Positions 37,904 to 46,940 of a stretch of DNA of 64,000 nt are shown in pieces; position 1 is the stretch's first letter; every line of letters begins with the position of its first letter. Made by a program: the position numbers and the translations under genes. The stretch spans positions 1-64,000 of the forward strand of contig DATEHU010000033.1 of assembly GCA_035279405.1 (NCBI GenBank), read 5' to 3'. The DNA comes from Gammaproteobacteria bacterium (lineage in GTDB: Bacteria > Pseudomonadota > Gammaproteobacteria > Natronospirales > REEB76). The notes beneath the pieces are model-generated. The model worked only from the letters and a program-made list of their open reading frames with translations, made no database searches and was not told where the DNA came from.

Positions 37904-39778
37904 GTGGCGCGTATCCGCATCCGCAACGAATGGCTGGAGCGCCATCAATTCAGTCTGCGCGTCATCGTGGTGGGCAGCATCGGGCTGATCTTGATGCTGG
38001 CGGTGGTGGCGCGGCTGTTTTACCTGCAGATCGTCAGCCATCAGCACTACGCGACCCTGGCCGAAGGCAACCGGCTGCGCAGCGAGCCGGTGATGCCGCC
38101 GCGCGGCCTGATCTACGACCGCAACGGCGTGCTGCTGGCGGAAAACCGCCCCAGCTATGAACTCGACATCACGCCGGAACAGGTGCCGAATCTCAAGGCC
38201 ACGCTCGCGGCGCTCGGCAAGATCGTCGACATCCGGCCACAGGATCTGAAGCAATTCGACGACCTGCTCAAGACCAAAAAACCGTTCCAGCCGCTGCCGA
38301 TACGCACCAATCTGTCCGACGCCGAGGTGGCACGCTTTGCCGTGAACCGCCAGGATTTCCCGGGCGTGGACATCCGCGCCACGCTCAGCCGCTATTACCC
38401 GCTGGGTGCGGTAACCGCGCACGTGATCGGCTACACCGGCATCATCAGCCCGGACGAACTCGCCAAGCTGGATCCCGAGCAGTACATAAGCACCTCGCAG
38501 GTCGGGAAGATCGGCATCGAAGGCGCTTATGAAAGCCTGCTGCACGGATCCGTGGGCATCCGCCAGGTGGAAACCGACGCCCAAGGCCGCGCGGTACGCA
38601 TCGTCTCGCGCACTGCGCCGGTGCCGGGCAAAAGCCTGTATCTCAGCCTGGACGTACGCCTGCAGGAAGCCGCTGAGAAGGCGCTGGGTGACAACAGCGG
38701 CGCGGTGGTGGCCATAGACCCGCGCAACGGCGAAGTGCTGGCGCTGGTGAGCACGCCGTCCTTCGATCCCAATCTGTTCATCGGCGGCATCAGCCCGGCG
38801 GATTTCGCCAAGCTCAACAGCGACCCGATGCAGCCGCTGTTCAACCGCGCGCTGCGCGGCCAGTATCCGCCGGGTTCCACCATCAAACCGTTCCTGGCGC
38901 TTGCCGCGCTCAACTACAAGGTGGTGGAACCCTTCAAGAACCTCATGTGCCCCGGCTACCTGTACGTGTCTCCCAATCCGCATCCGTACCGCGACTGGAA
39001 AGCCGGCGGTCACGGCGAGATTGACCTGCCGAACGCCATCACCCAGTCCTGCGACGTGTACTTCTACACCGTCGCCATGAAGCTCGGCATCGACCGCATC
39101 CATCAGTACCTCACCACGCAGCTCGGCTTCGGTGAACCGAGCGGCATTGACCTCATGGGCGAGCGCGACGGCGTGGTGCCCTCGCCGCTGTGGAAACGCC
39201 AGACGCAGCATCAGCCGTGGTATCTGGGCGACCTAGTGATCATCGGCATCGGCCAGGGGTATCTGCTGGTGACGCCGCTGCAACTGGCCGACGGCGTGGC
39301 GACGATTTCCATGCGCGGCCAGCGCTACGTTCCGCACCTGCTGGACGCCATCGGCGATCCGCTCTCCGGTGCCATCACCGACACCCAGCAGCATGCGTTG
39401 CCACCCGTGGAGGAATCCTATGCGGGTGCCTGGAACATTGTGGTGCAGGCCATGAAAAACGTGGTCGCCACCTGGCAGGGCACGGCACACAGCATCGGCA
39501 TCGGCGCCAAGTACAGTATTGCCGGCAAGACCGGCACCGCCCAGGTTTACCGCAAGCGCCTCGGGGTATTCGGCGAAGAAAGCGAAGCCGACATTCCCAA
39601 AGCGCTGCGCGACAACGCACTGTTCATCGCGTTCGCGCCGGTCAACGATCCGCGTATCGCGGTAGCCGTGGAAGTGGATCACGGCGGAGGCGGAGGCGCC
39701 ACCGCCGCGCCCATAGCACGCGCGGTTATGGACGAGTATCTTTTGCATGAACTCCCCAACGCGCCCAAGCCGCCATGA
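37904..39778 (+). CDS. mrdA: Penicillin-binding protein 2 (elongation transpeptidase)
   Basis: Encodes 624 residues from GTG 37904. One membrane helix at about 20-40 precedes a dimerisation domain (MPPRGLIYDRNGVLLAENRP). The transpeptidase domain has the serine nucleophile in PPGSTIKPF, the second motif SCD in TQSCDVYFY, and AGKTGTAQ. It cross-links lateral peptidoglycan with RodA. Its TGA overlaps the first ATG of rodA. Confidence 0.97.
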   Translation: MARIRIRNEWLERHQFSLRVIVVGSIGLILMLAVVARLFYLQIVSHQHYATLAEGNRLRSEPVMPPRGLIYDRNGVLLAENRPSYELDITPEQVPNLKATLAALGKIVDIRPQDLKQFDDLLKTKKPFQPLPIRTNLSDAEVARFAVNRQDFPGVDIRATLSRYYPLGAVTAHVIGYTGIISPDELAKLDPEQYISTSQVGKIGIEGAYESLLHGSVGIRQVETDAQGRAVRIVSRTAPVPGKSLYLSLDVRLQEAAEKALGDNSGAVVAIDPRNGEVLALVSTPSFDPNLFIGGISPADFAKLNSDPMQPLFNRALRGQYPPGSTIKPFLALAALNYKVVEPFKNLMCPGYLYVSPNPHPYRDWKAGGHGEIDLPNAITQSCDVYFYTVAMKLGIDRIHQYLTTQLGFGEPSGIDLMGERDGVVPSPLWKRQTQHQPWYLGDLVIIGIGQGYLLVTPLQLADGVATISMRGQRYVPHLLDAIGDPLSGAITDTQQHALPPVEESYAGAWNIVVQAMKNVVATWQGTAHSIGIGAKYSIAGKTGTAQVYRKRLGVFGEESEADIPKALRDNALFIAFAPVNDPRIAVAVEVDHGGGGGATAAPIARAVMDEYLLHELPNAPKPP

Positions 39779-40911
39779 TGTTCAGCTTCCTTGCCCCCGC
39801 TGCGCCCCGCGGTGATGTCAGCCTCGGTGAACGGGTGCTGCAGCGCCTGCACCTCGACGGCCAATTGCTGCTGGCGCTGGTGATCCTGGCGCTCGCCGGA
39901 CTTGCGATTCTCTACGGCGCCAGCAACCAGGATGCCGGCCTGGTGTACCGGCAGTCGGTGCGCGTGGCCGTATCGTTTGTGGTGCTGCTGCTGGTCGCGC
40001 AGATCTCGCCGCAGGTCCTGCGCTTGTGGTCGCCATGGCTGTTCGCGCTCGGCCTGCTGCTGCTACTGTTCACGCTGCATTCCGGCCACATCGGCCGCGG
40101 TGCGCAACGCTGGCTGAGCCTCGGAGTGGTGCGCATCCAGCCGTCCGAAATCATGAAGGTCGCCGTGCCCATGATGGTCGCATGGTACCTGCACGACCGG
40201 CCGCTGCCGCCCAACTGGAAACAATTGTTTCCACTCGCGGCCATGATTTTCATTCCCGTGCTGCTGGTCGCGATCGAACCGGATTTGGGCACGGCGCTGC
40301 TGATCCTGAGCGCCGGCGCCTTCGGCGTATTTCTGGCCGGGCTGCGCTGGCGCGTGATTCTGCTCATCGCCCTGGCGCTGGCGATCACCACGCCCATCGT
40401 CTGGCACTTCATGCACGGCTATCAGCGCGAACGCCTGCTGAGCTTCCTCGACCCGCAACGCGATCCGCTGGGCGCGGGTTACCATATCATCCAGTCGCAG
40501 ATCGCAATCGGCTCGGGCGGGGTGTTCGGCAAAGGCTGGCTGCACGGCAGCCAGTCGCAACTGGACTTCCTGCCGGAAAGCTCCACGGATTTCATCTACG
40601 CCGTGCTCGGCGAACAATTCGGTTTCATCGGCGCGATCGTGCTGCTGGCCATGTACGGTTTCATCATTGCGCGCTCCTTGCTGATAGCGTTGCGCGCCCA
40701 GGACACTTATTCGCGGCTGCTGGCCGGCGCACTCAGCATGGCGCTGTTCACTTACGTGTTTATCAACAGCGGCATGGTCTCCGGCATCCTGCCGGTCGTG
40801 GGCGTGCCGCTGCCGCTGGTGAGCTACGGCGGCAGCTCGCTGGTGACGCTCATGGCCGGTTTCGGCATGCTCATGAGCATCCATTCGCACCGCAAGCTGC
40901 TCGCGACATGA
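39775..40911 (+). CDS. rodA: Peptidoglycan glycosyltransferase RodA
   Basis: Encodes 378 residues of the SEDS family with about ten spans. Motifs are GAQRWLSLGVVRIQPSEIMK, IEPDLGTALLI, the loop FLPESSTDFIYAVLGEQFG, and PLPLVSYGGSSLV. It polymerises glycan strands together with PBP2. ATG 39775 is immediately followed by a second ATG at 39778. It overlaps mltB by ATGA. Confidence 0.97.
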   Translation: MMFSFLAPAAPRGDVSLGERVLQRLHLDGQLLLALVILALAGLAILYGASNQDAGLVYRQSVRVAVSFVVLLLVAQISPQVLRLWSPWLFALGLLLLLFTLHSGHIGRGAQRWLSLGVVRIQPSEIMKVAVPMMVAWYLHDRPLPPNWKQLFPLAAMIFIPVLLVAIEPDLGTALLILSAGAFGVFLAGLRWRVILLIALALAITTPIVWHFMHGYQRERLLSFLDPQRDPLGAGYHIIQSQIAIGSGGVFGKGWLHGSQSQLDFLPESSTDFIYAVLGEQFGFIGAIVLLAMYGFIIARSLLIALRAQDTYSRLLAGALSMALFTYVFINSGMVSGILPVVGVPLPLVSYGGSSLVTLMAGFGMLMSIHSHRKLLAT

Positions 40912-41975
40912 AGCGCGCGTGCACTCCGGCAACATTCATGTTGCTGGCCGCAGGCGTGCTGCTGGCCGGTTGTGCCCACCTGGTCAAGCCACCGCCCGCG
41001 GTGCCGCGGCACCCCGTACCGCCCACACCGGCGCCAGCGGTACCTGCCGATTACACAGCGCGCGCCGAGGTGCAGGCGTTCATCGCCAAACTGGTGCAAC
41101 AGCACGGCTTCGAACGCGCCTGGCTGGAAAAAACCCTGGGCGCGGCGCAGAAAAACGACAATATTCTCGCCGCCATCGCCAAACCGTACGAAGCCAAACC
41201 CTGGTATCAGTATCAGCCGCTGTTCGTGAACAACTCGCACATCAAGGCGGGTGTCGAATTCTGGAACGCGCATGCCGCGCTGCTTGATCAGGTGCAGACG
41301 CAATACGGCGTACCGCCTGCCATCGTGGTGGCCATCCTGGGTGTGGAAAGTTTTTACGGCCGCCAGAAAGGCGGCTATTCGGTACTCGATGCGCTCAGCA
41401 CGCTGGCCTTCGACTACCCGGCGCGCGCAAGCTTTTTTCAATATGAACTCGAACAATATCTGCTCATGTGCCGCGCCGGGCACCTGGATCCGCTCAGCCT
41501 GAGCGGCTCCTACGCCGGCGCCATGGGCGCGCCGCAATTCATGCCGGACAGCTACCGGCGCTACGCCGTGGCCTTTGACGGCCACGATCCACCTGACATC
41601 TGGAATGACTGGGCCGACATCATCGGCAGCGTGGCCAATTACCTGCACCTGCAGGGCTGGCAGCCGCAGGGACTGGTGGCGGTGCCGGCAGCCGTGCCCT
41701 TGGTGATTGCCAATCCGCCCGCCACACTCACGCCCACTACCGTGGGTGCGCTGCGCACCGCGGGTGTAATGACCAGCACGGGATTGGCAAATGACACGCC
41801 GGCGATGCTGGTCGCGCTGCAGTTGCAGGACGGCACGCAGTACTGGCTGGGGCTGGACAATTTCCGTGCCATCCTGCAGTACAACAGGAGTCCCCTGTAT
41901 GCGATGGCCATCTACGATCTGGCGACGCGCATCAGCCAAGCGCGCGCATTGGCAGGCCAGAGTGCGCCGCCCTGA
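40908..41975 (+). CDS. mltB: Membrane-bound lytic murein transglycosylase B
   Basis: Encodes 355 residues. The lipoprotein signal ends in lipobox LLAGC (C22). The catalytic glutamate is E147 in AILGVESFYGRQKG. GAPQFMPDSYRRYAVAFDG and the NDWADIIGSVANYL helix follow. It cleaves MurNAc-GlcNAc bonds with formation of anhydromuropeptides, which the amgK-murU genes could help recycle. It overlaps rodA by four bases and rlpA by 14. Confidence 0.95.
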   Translation: MKRACTPATFMLLAAGVLLAGCAHLVKPPPAVPRHPVPPTPAPAVPADYTARAEVQAFIAKLVQQHGFERAWLEKTLGAAQKNDNILAAIAKPYEAKPWYQYQPLFVNNSHIKAGVEFWNAHAALLDQVQTQYGVPPAIVVAILGVESFYGRQKGGYSVLDALSTLAFDYPARASFFQYELEQYLLMCRAGHLDPLSLSGSYAGAMGAPQFMPDSYRRYAVAFDGHDPPDIWNDWADIIGSVANYLHLQGWQPQGLVAVPAAVPLVIANPPATLTPTTVGALRTAGVMTSTGLANDTPAMLVALQLQDGTQYWLGLDNFRAILQYNRSPLYAMAIYDLATRISQARALAGQSAPP

Positions 41976-42795
41976 AGCCTGCGCAGTGCTGGCGGCATTG
42001 CTGCTGCTTAGCGGCTGCGCGCAATTCCCCGCGCAGGATCATGGCCCGGCCAATCCTGTGGACCTGTCTCACATACCGAACGCGGTCCCCCAGTTCGTGA
42101 CGCCGAGCCGTTACGGCAATGCCTCGCCGTACACCGTCAATGGCCAGACGTACAGCGTACTGCCGAACTGTGCGGGCTACCACGAGCGCGGTATCGCCTC
42201 CTGGTACGGCAGCAAATTCCATGGCGGGCGTACTTCCGACGGCGAGACCTACGACATGTTCGCCATGACCGCGGCCAGCAAGGAACTGCCCCTGCCCTGC
42301 TACGTGCGGGTCACCAATCTGCAGAACGGGCAAAGCGTGATCGTCAAGGTCAACGACCGCGGCCCGTTTGTCGCCAACCGCATCATTGACCTGTCCTACG
42401 CCGCGGCCGCGCGCATCAGCATGCTCGGCACCGGCACCGCGCTGGTGGACGTGAACGCGGTCACCCCGGGTGAACCGCAGCCGCCCACCGGACCGGGCAG
42501 TAACCTGCCGCCACCCGTAGGCGCCTCACCCGTGCCGGCCGCGACCGGTATGGCCAGCCAGCCGCAGCTCTTCGTGCAGGTCGGCGCGTTCGCGACCGAG
42601 AGCAACGCTACGCGCGTGCTCGCGCGCCTGCGCGCCGCTTCCGTCAGTCCTGCTTTTATCCTCGCGGAAGTCCAAAACGGCATCACGCTTTACAAGGTGC
42701 GTATCGGCCCCATCTCCGACGTTACTCACGTGGATGCACTCACCGCGCAACTCGGCACCCTGGGATTTAGCGACGCCCAAGTGGTGATTCCGTAA
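41962..42795 (+). CDS. rlpA: Septal-ring lipoprotein RlpA
   Basis: Encodes 277 residues from GTG 41962, inside the end of mltB. The lipobox is LLSGC (C19). A double-psi beta-barrel domain shows GIASWYGSKFHGGRTSDGE and VKVNDRGPFVANRIIDLS. A proline-rich linker leads to a C-terminal SPOR domain (FVQVGAFATESNATRVLARL) that binds denuded glycan. Related proteins cleave such glycan. The GTG is chosen because it is the only start placed before the signal peptide; the ribosome-binding site is weak. Confidence 0.9.
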   Translation: MRRPEACAVLAALLLLSGCAQFPAQDHGPANPVDLSHIPNAVPQFVTPSRYGNASPYTVNGQTYSVLPNCAGYHERGIASWYGSKFHGGRTSDGETYDMFAMTAASKELPLPCYVRVTNLQNGQSVIVKVNDRGPFVANRIIDLSYAAAARISMLGTGTALVDVNAVTPGEPQPPTGPGSNLPPPVGASPVPAATGMASQPQLFVQVGAFATESNATRVLARLRAASVSPAFILAEVQNGITLYKVRIGPISDVTHVDALTAQLGTLGFSDAQVVIP

Positions 42796-42896
42796 CCCGA
42801 AATCGTGGGCTTATTCCACCTGTCGGGTTAAAATTGCGCCCCCGGCCGGCGCAAACCGGCCGCCTTTTCGCCCGCCTGATCCGACGAGGTGATGTC

Positions 42897-44057
42897 TTGA
42901 GAAGCCAGCGTTTTGTCGCTTACGCACTGGGTTTGTCGTTTGTCTTTGCCGGTGCCGCGCAGGCGCTGCCCATTCCCGCGCCACCGCAGTTCCAGACCAA
43001 GAGCTACGTGCTCATGGACGCGAACAGCGGCCAGGTGCTGGCCGCGAGCAATCCGGACCTCAAGACCGAACCCGCCAGCCTCACCAAGCTCATGACTGTG
43101 TACGTGGTATTCAACGCGCTCAAGGACGGCGTGATCAGTCTCGACACGCCGGTCAGCATCAGCGTCAAGGCCTGGCGCATGGGCGGCTCACGCATGTTTG
43201 CCAACGTGGGCAGCCAGGTAAGCGTGGAAAACCTGTTGCAGGGTGTAGTCGTGCAATCCGGCAACGACGCCGCCGTGGCGCTGGCCGAACGTGTCGGCGG
43301 CAGCGAAGACAGCTTTGTGGGGCTCATGAATGAGTACGCCAAAAGGCTGGGGATGCAAAACACCCACTATGTGGATGCCTCCGGCCTGACCAACGATCCG
43401 GCCCATCACACCTCGGCACGCGACCTGGCGCTGCTCTCGCAGGCCATCATCAACCAGTTTCCGGACTATTACCGGCGGTTCTTCTCCGAAAAGAGCTTCA
43501 CTTGGGATCGCATCACCCAGCCGAACCGCGTATCGCTGCTGTTCACCGATCCGTCTGTGGATGGCCTCAAGACCGGCTTCACGGATTCGGCCGGCTACTG
43601 CATGGTGGTCTCGGCGCTGCGCAACGGCATGCGCCTGATTGCCGTGGTCATGGGCACGCCCTCGGAAAAAGCCCGCGCTATTGATGACGAAGCGCTGTTG
43701 AATTACGGCTTCAATTTCTACGAAACCCACCGGCTGTACGCCGCCGGTACGGCGGTCACTCAGGTCAGGGCCTGGAAGGGCGCGGACCGCCGCGTGCCGG
43801 TGGGCGTGATGCACGACCTGTTCGTCACCATTCCCAAGGGAACGTACAAGCAATTGTCCGCCAGCCTGCATGCGCGCGCGGGCCTGGTGGCACCGATCGC
43901 GGCGGGTGCGCCGGCCGGCCAGATTGAGGTGAGCTACGACGGCAAGACGCTGCTGGATGCGCCGCTCTATACCTTGCACGCCGTGCCAGCGGGCAACATT
44001 TTCCGGCGCATCATAGATAGCGTGCACCTGTGGTTCACGAAAAAAGATAATGGCTGA
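42897..44057 (+). CDS. dacC: D-alanyl-D-alanine carboxypeptidase (PBP5/6 family)
   Basis: Encodes 386 residues. I chose TTG 42897 because GAGGTG at 42886-42891 is ideally spaced and the signal peptide (ending AQA, residue 24) then starts correctly. The frame is open to 42834. The serine motif is SLTK (61-64), then SGN (121-123) and KTG (225-227). A C-terminal beta domain and an amphipathic anchor (FRRIIDSVHLWFTKK) follow. It trims the terminal D-alanine from pentapeptides. The symbol could equally be dacA. Confidence 0.93.
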   Translation: MRSQRFVAYALGLSFVFAGAAQALPIPAPPQFQTKSYVLMDANSGQVLAASNPDLKTEPASLTKLMTVYVVFNALKDGVISLDTPVSISVKAWRMGGSRMFANVGSQVSVENLLQGVVVQSGNDAAVALAERVGGSEDSFVGLMNEYAKRLGMQNTHYVDASGLTNDPAHHTSARDLALLSQAIINQFPDYYRRFFSEKSFTWDRITQPNRVSLLFTDPSVDGLKTGFTDSAGYCMVVSALRNGMRLIAVVMGTPSEKARAIDDEALLNYGFNFYETHRLYAAGTAVTQVRAWKGADRRVPVGVMHDLFVTIPKGTYKQLSASLHARAGLVAPIAAGAPAGQIEVSYDGKTLLDAPLYTLHAVPAGNIFRRIIDSVHLWFTKKDNG

Positions 44058-44916
44058 ACCGCTGGCGCACGCTTACTTCAACGGCAATTACCGGCCGCTC
44101 ACGGAAGTACGCATCTCACCGCTCGACCGCGGCTTCCTGTTCGGTGACGGGGTGTATGAAGTCGTCCCCGCATACGCGGGCCGGCTGTTCCATCTGCCCG
44201 CTCATCTGCAACGGTTGCAATCCAGTCTGGACGGCATCCGTTTGCATAATCCGCATTCCGCGGATGAATGGTCCACGCTGCTGAATCAACTGGTGCAGAA
44301 AAACGGCGGCGGCGACCAGGCGCTGTATCTGCAAGTCACGCGTGGCGCCGACCGTGGCCGCGATCACGGCTTCCCGCAGGGCATAGCGCCTACGGTATTC
44401 GCCATGTGCGCGCCGCTCGCGCCGCTGCCCGCGGAGCTGCTGCAACACGGCGCGCACGCCATCACCCTCGAAGACATCCGCTGGCGGCGCTGCGACATCA
44501 AAACCACGGCACTGCTGGGCAACGTGCTGTTGCGCCAGACGGCGGTGGAAGCGCATTGCAACGAAGCCCTGCTGGTACGCGACGGCTACGCCACCGAAGG
44601 CACCGCCAGCAGCCTGTTCATCGTCCAAGACGGAGTAATTCTCACGCCGCCCCGGAGCCAGGATCTGCTGCCGAGCATCACCCGCGACGTGGTGCTGCAA
44701 CTAGCGCACCAGCAGCATTTTCCGTACCGGGAAGCGCGTATTCCCGCCGCGCAGGTCCGTAACGCCCAGGAAATCTGGTTTGCCAGCTCCACCCGCGAGG
44801 TGTACGCAGTCACTGAACTGGACGGCCAGGCGGTCGGCGACGGCCGGCCGGGAGCGCTTTGGCGGCGCGTGTACGATCTGTTCCAGCAGCACAAACGGCA
44901 ACTGGCCGCGGCCTGA
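44050..44916 (+). CDS. dat: D-amino-acid aminotransferase
   Basis: Encodes 288 residues of the class IV PLP aminotransferases. The PLP lysine is K151 in RRCDIKTTALLGNVLL. Other landmarks are SPLDRGFLFGDGVYEV and ATEGTASSLFIV. It probably interconverts D-alanine and D-glutamate with their keto acids, fitting its place after dacC. A branched-chain or 4-amino-4-deoxychorismate role is possible but less likely. It overlaps dacC by eight bases. Confidence 0.88.
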   Translation: MAEPLAHAYFNGNYRPLTEVRISPLDRGFLFGDGVYEVVPAYAGRLFHLPAHLQRLQSSLDGIRLHNPHSADEWSTLLNQLVQKNGGGDQALYLQVTRGADRGRDHGFPQGIAPTVFAMCAPLAPLPAELLQHGAHAITLEDIRWRRCDIKTTALLGNVLLRQTAVEAHCNEALLVRDGYATEGTASSLFIVQDGVILTPPRSQDLLPSITRDVVLQLAHQQHFPYREARIPAAQVRNAQEIWFASSTREVYAVTELDGQAVGDGRPGALWRRVYDLFQQHKRQLAAA

Positions 44917-44920
44917 CACC

Positions 44921-45184
44921 GTGAACCAGAGTCCAGGCCTGAAATTTCCGGTGGAATTCCCGGTGAAGATCATGGGCCGGGACACGCATGAATTCCACGC
45001 CGCGGTAGCCGCGATTCTTGCCGAACACGTAGCGCCGATGGAATCCCTGAACGTGACGCGTCAGGCGAGCTCGGCCGGCCGCTTCGTGTCGCTCACCGTG
45101 AGCTTCACCGCCGAGAGCCGCGCGCAACTCGATGCGCTGTACCGCGCGCTCAGCGGCAATCCCCACGTGCTCGTGACACTGTGA
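44921..45184 (+). CDS. ybeD: YbeD/DUF493 family protein
   Basis: Encodes 87 residues from GTG 44921, matching the family (E. coli YbeD has 87). [19 protein letters not shown] and the end [12 protein letters not shown] are characteristic of the ferredoxin-like fold. It is conserved between dacA and lipB. Its biochemical role is not established. Its TGA shares a base with the lipB ATG. Confidence 0.9.
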   Translation: MNQSPGLKFPVEFPVKIMGRDTHEFHAAVAAILAEHVAPMESLNVTRQASSAGRFVSLTVSFTAESRAQLDALYRALSGNPHVLVTL

Positions 45185-45852
45185 TGCGCGTCCTCGAGCC
45201 ACCGCAGCTGCGCGATCTCGGCCGCGTGGACTACGCACCCACCTGGCGGGCGATGCAGGAATTCACCGCGCGTCGCGGCCCCGACAGCCGCGATGAAATC
45301 TGGTTTCTCGAGCATCCTCCGGTGTTCACCCTGGGACTCACCGGCAAGATGGAGCATGTGTTGGCGCCCGGCGACATCCCCGTGGTCCACATTGACCGCG
45401 GCGGCCAGGTGACCTACCACGGTCCGGGCCAACTGGTGGTGTACCCGCTGCTGGACCTGAAACGCCTGGGTCTCGGCGTGCGCGCGCTGGTGCAAGCCAT
45501 CGAGCTCAGCGTCATCGAGACACTCGCTGGCTTCGGCATCCCGGCGCTCGCCCGACGCGAAGCTCCCGGTGTTTACACGCCGGACGGACGCAAGCTGGCC
45601 TCGCTGGGTCTGCGCGTCCGGCACGGCTGCACTTATCACGGCCTGGCGTTCAACGTGGCCATGGATCTCGAGCCGTTCGCGCGCATCAATCCCTGCGGCT
45701 ACCGGGGCCTGCAAATGACTCAGGTGCAAGACTTGGGCGGGCCGGCGGATGTAGCGCGCGTCGCGGAGGTGCTCAAACCCAGACTGGTCAAATGCCTGGG
45801 GTACAATACGCGGCCATGGTCATCGGGCAGCCGCGCTGCCGGCCAGTTCTGA
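45184..45852 (+). CDS. lipB: Octanoyl-[ACP]:protein N-octanoyltransferase
   Basis: Encodes 222 residues from ATG 45184 (GTG 45181 would add one). Motifs are [36 protein letters not shown], the catalytic lysine in [11 protein letters not shown] and the cysteine in INPCGYRGL. It moves octanoate from ACP to lipoyl domains for LipA. The C-terminal tail ([12 protein letters not shown]) is not conserved. Three bases separate it from lipA. Confidence 0.95.
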   Translation: MRVLEPPQLRDLGRVDYAPTWRAMQEFTARRGPDSRDEIWFLEHPPVFTLGLTGKMEHVLAPGDIPVVHIDRGGQVTYHGPGQLVVYPLLDLKRLGLGVRALVQAIELSVIETLAGFGIPALARREAPGVYTPDGRKLASLGLRVRHGCTYHGLAFNVAMDLEPFARINPCGYRGLQMTQVQDLGGPADVARVAEVLKPRLVKCLGYNTRPWSSGSRAAGQF

Positions 45853-45855
45853 GGA

Positions 45856-46836
45856 ATGCGTGTGAGTGAATCCCCGCCGCCTGCCCGCGCCCGGCTCGAA
45901 CCCGGCCAGAAGCTGAGCGCGGCCGAAAAAATGGCGCGCATCCCGGTCAAGATCGAGCCGACCGTGACCCCATTGCGCAAACCGGCCTGGATCCGCGTGC
46001 GTTCCTGGGCCACGCCGGAAGTCGCACGCTTGAAACAAATCCTGCGCGCCAATCATCTGCATACCGTGTGCGAAGAGGCGTCCTGCCCCAACATCGGCGA
46101 GTGCTTCGGCAAAGGCACCGCCACCTTCATGATCATGGGCGACATCTGCACGCGCCGCTGCACTTTCTGCGACGTGGCCCACGGCCGGCCAGCGGCGCTC
46201 GACTCCGCAGAGCCACTGAACCTGGCCCGCACCATCAAGGCCATGGGCTTGCGTTATGTGGTTGTCACTTCGGTGGACCGCGATGACCTGCGCGATGGCG
46301 GTGCCGGGCATTTTGTCGCCTGCATCCGCGCCATCCGCGCGCTGAGCCCGCCGACCCGGATCGAGGTGCTGGTGCCGGATTTCCGCGGGCGCATGGACGT
46401 GGCACTGGGACTTGTGAACGACGCGCCACCCGACGTATTCAACCACAATCTTGAAACCGTGCCGCGTCTGTATCGTGAAGTCCGCCCCGGTTCTGACTAC
46501 CGGCACTCCCTTGCGTTGCTCCAGCGTTTCAAGCAGACACACCCGCAATTGCCGACCAAGTCCGGAGTGATGCTGGGACTGGGTGAAACCCTGGAAGAAA
46601 TCCAGGGCGTGATGCGCGACCTGCGCGCTCACCAAGTGGACATGCTGACGGTCGGGCAATATCTGCAACCGAGCCGCTTCCATCATCCGGTCGTGCGCTA
46701 TGCCACCCCGGAGGAATTCGCGCAGCTTGAAGCCTACGGATATGACATCGGCTTTCAGCATGTGGCCAGCGGCGCCTTGGTACGCTCGTCCTACCACGCC
46801 GACCAACAGGCCGCGGGCCTGGTGCACGTGGCTTGA
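45856..46836 (+). CDS. lipA: Lipoyl synthase
   Basis: Encodes 326 residues. The auxiliary Fe-S cluster cysteines are C72, C77 and C83 ([12 protein letters not shown]). The radical-SAM cysteines are C98, C102 and C105 (CTRRCTFC). The third ligand motif RSSYHADQQ is near the C-terminus. It inserts two sulfurs into protein-bound octanoate. It ends the dacC-dat-ybeD-lipB-lipA run. Confidence 0.97.
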   Translation: MRVSESPPPARARLEPGQKLSAAEKMARIPVKIEPTVTPLRKPAWIRVRSWATPEVARLKQILRANHLHTVCEEASCPNIGECFGKGTATFMIMGDICTRRCTFCDVAHGRPAALDSAEPLNLARTIKAMGLRYVVVTSVDRDDLRDGGAGHFVACIRAIRALSPPTRIEVLVPDFRGRMDVALGLVNDAPPDVFNHNLETVPRLYREVRPGSDYRHSLALLQRFKQTHPQLPTKSGVMLGLGETLEEIQGVMRDLRAHQVDMLTVGQYLQPSRFHHPVVRYATPEEFAQLEAYGYDIGFQHVASGALVRSSYHADQQAAGLVHVA

Positions 46837-46940
46837 TGCATGCTGTTGTCCGCATCGGTCTGACAGCCCCAGGTAAACTTTAACCGCACCGGAGCGTTGC
46901 ACAGTTCCGGCGCAAAGACACTACAGGAGCCCAACACCGC

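Noticed and set aside
37895-39211. 438-codon minus-strand frame opposite mrdA
   Set aside because: mrdA has all three penicillin-binding motifs; the antisense frame has none and results from codon bias.
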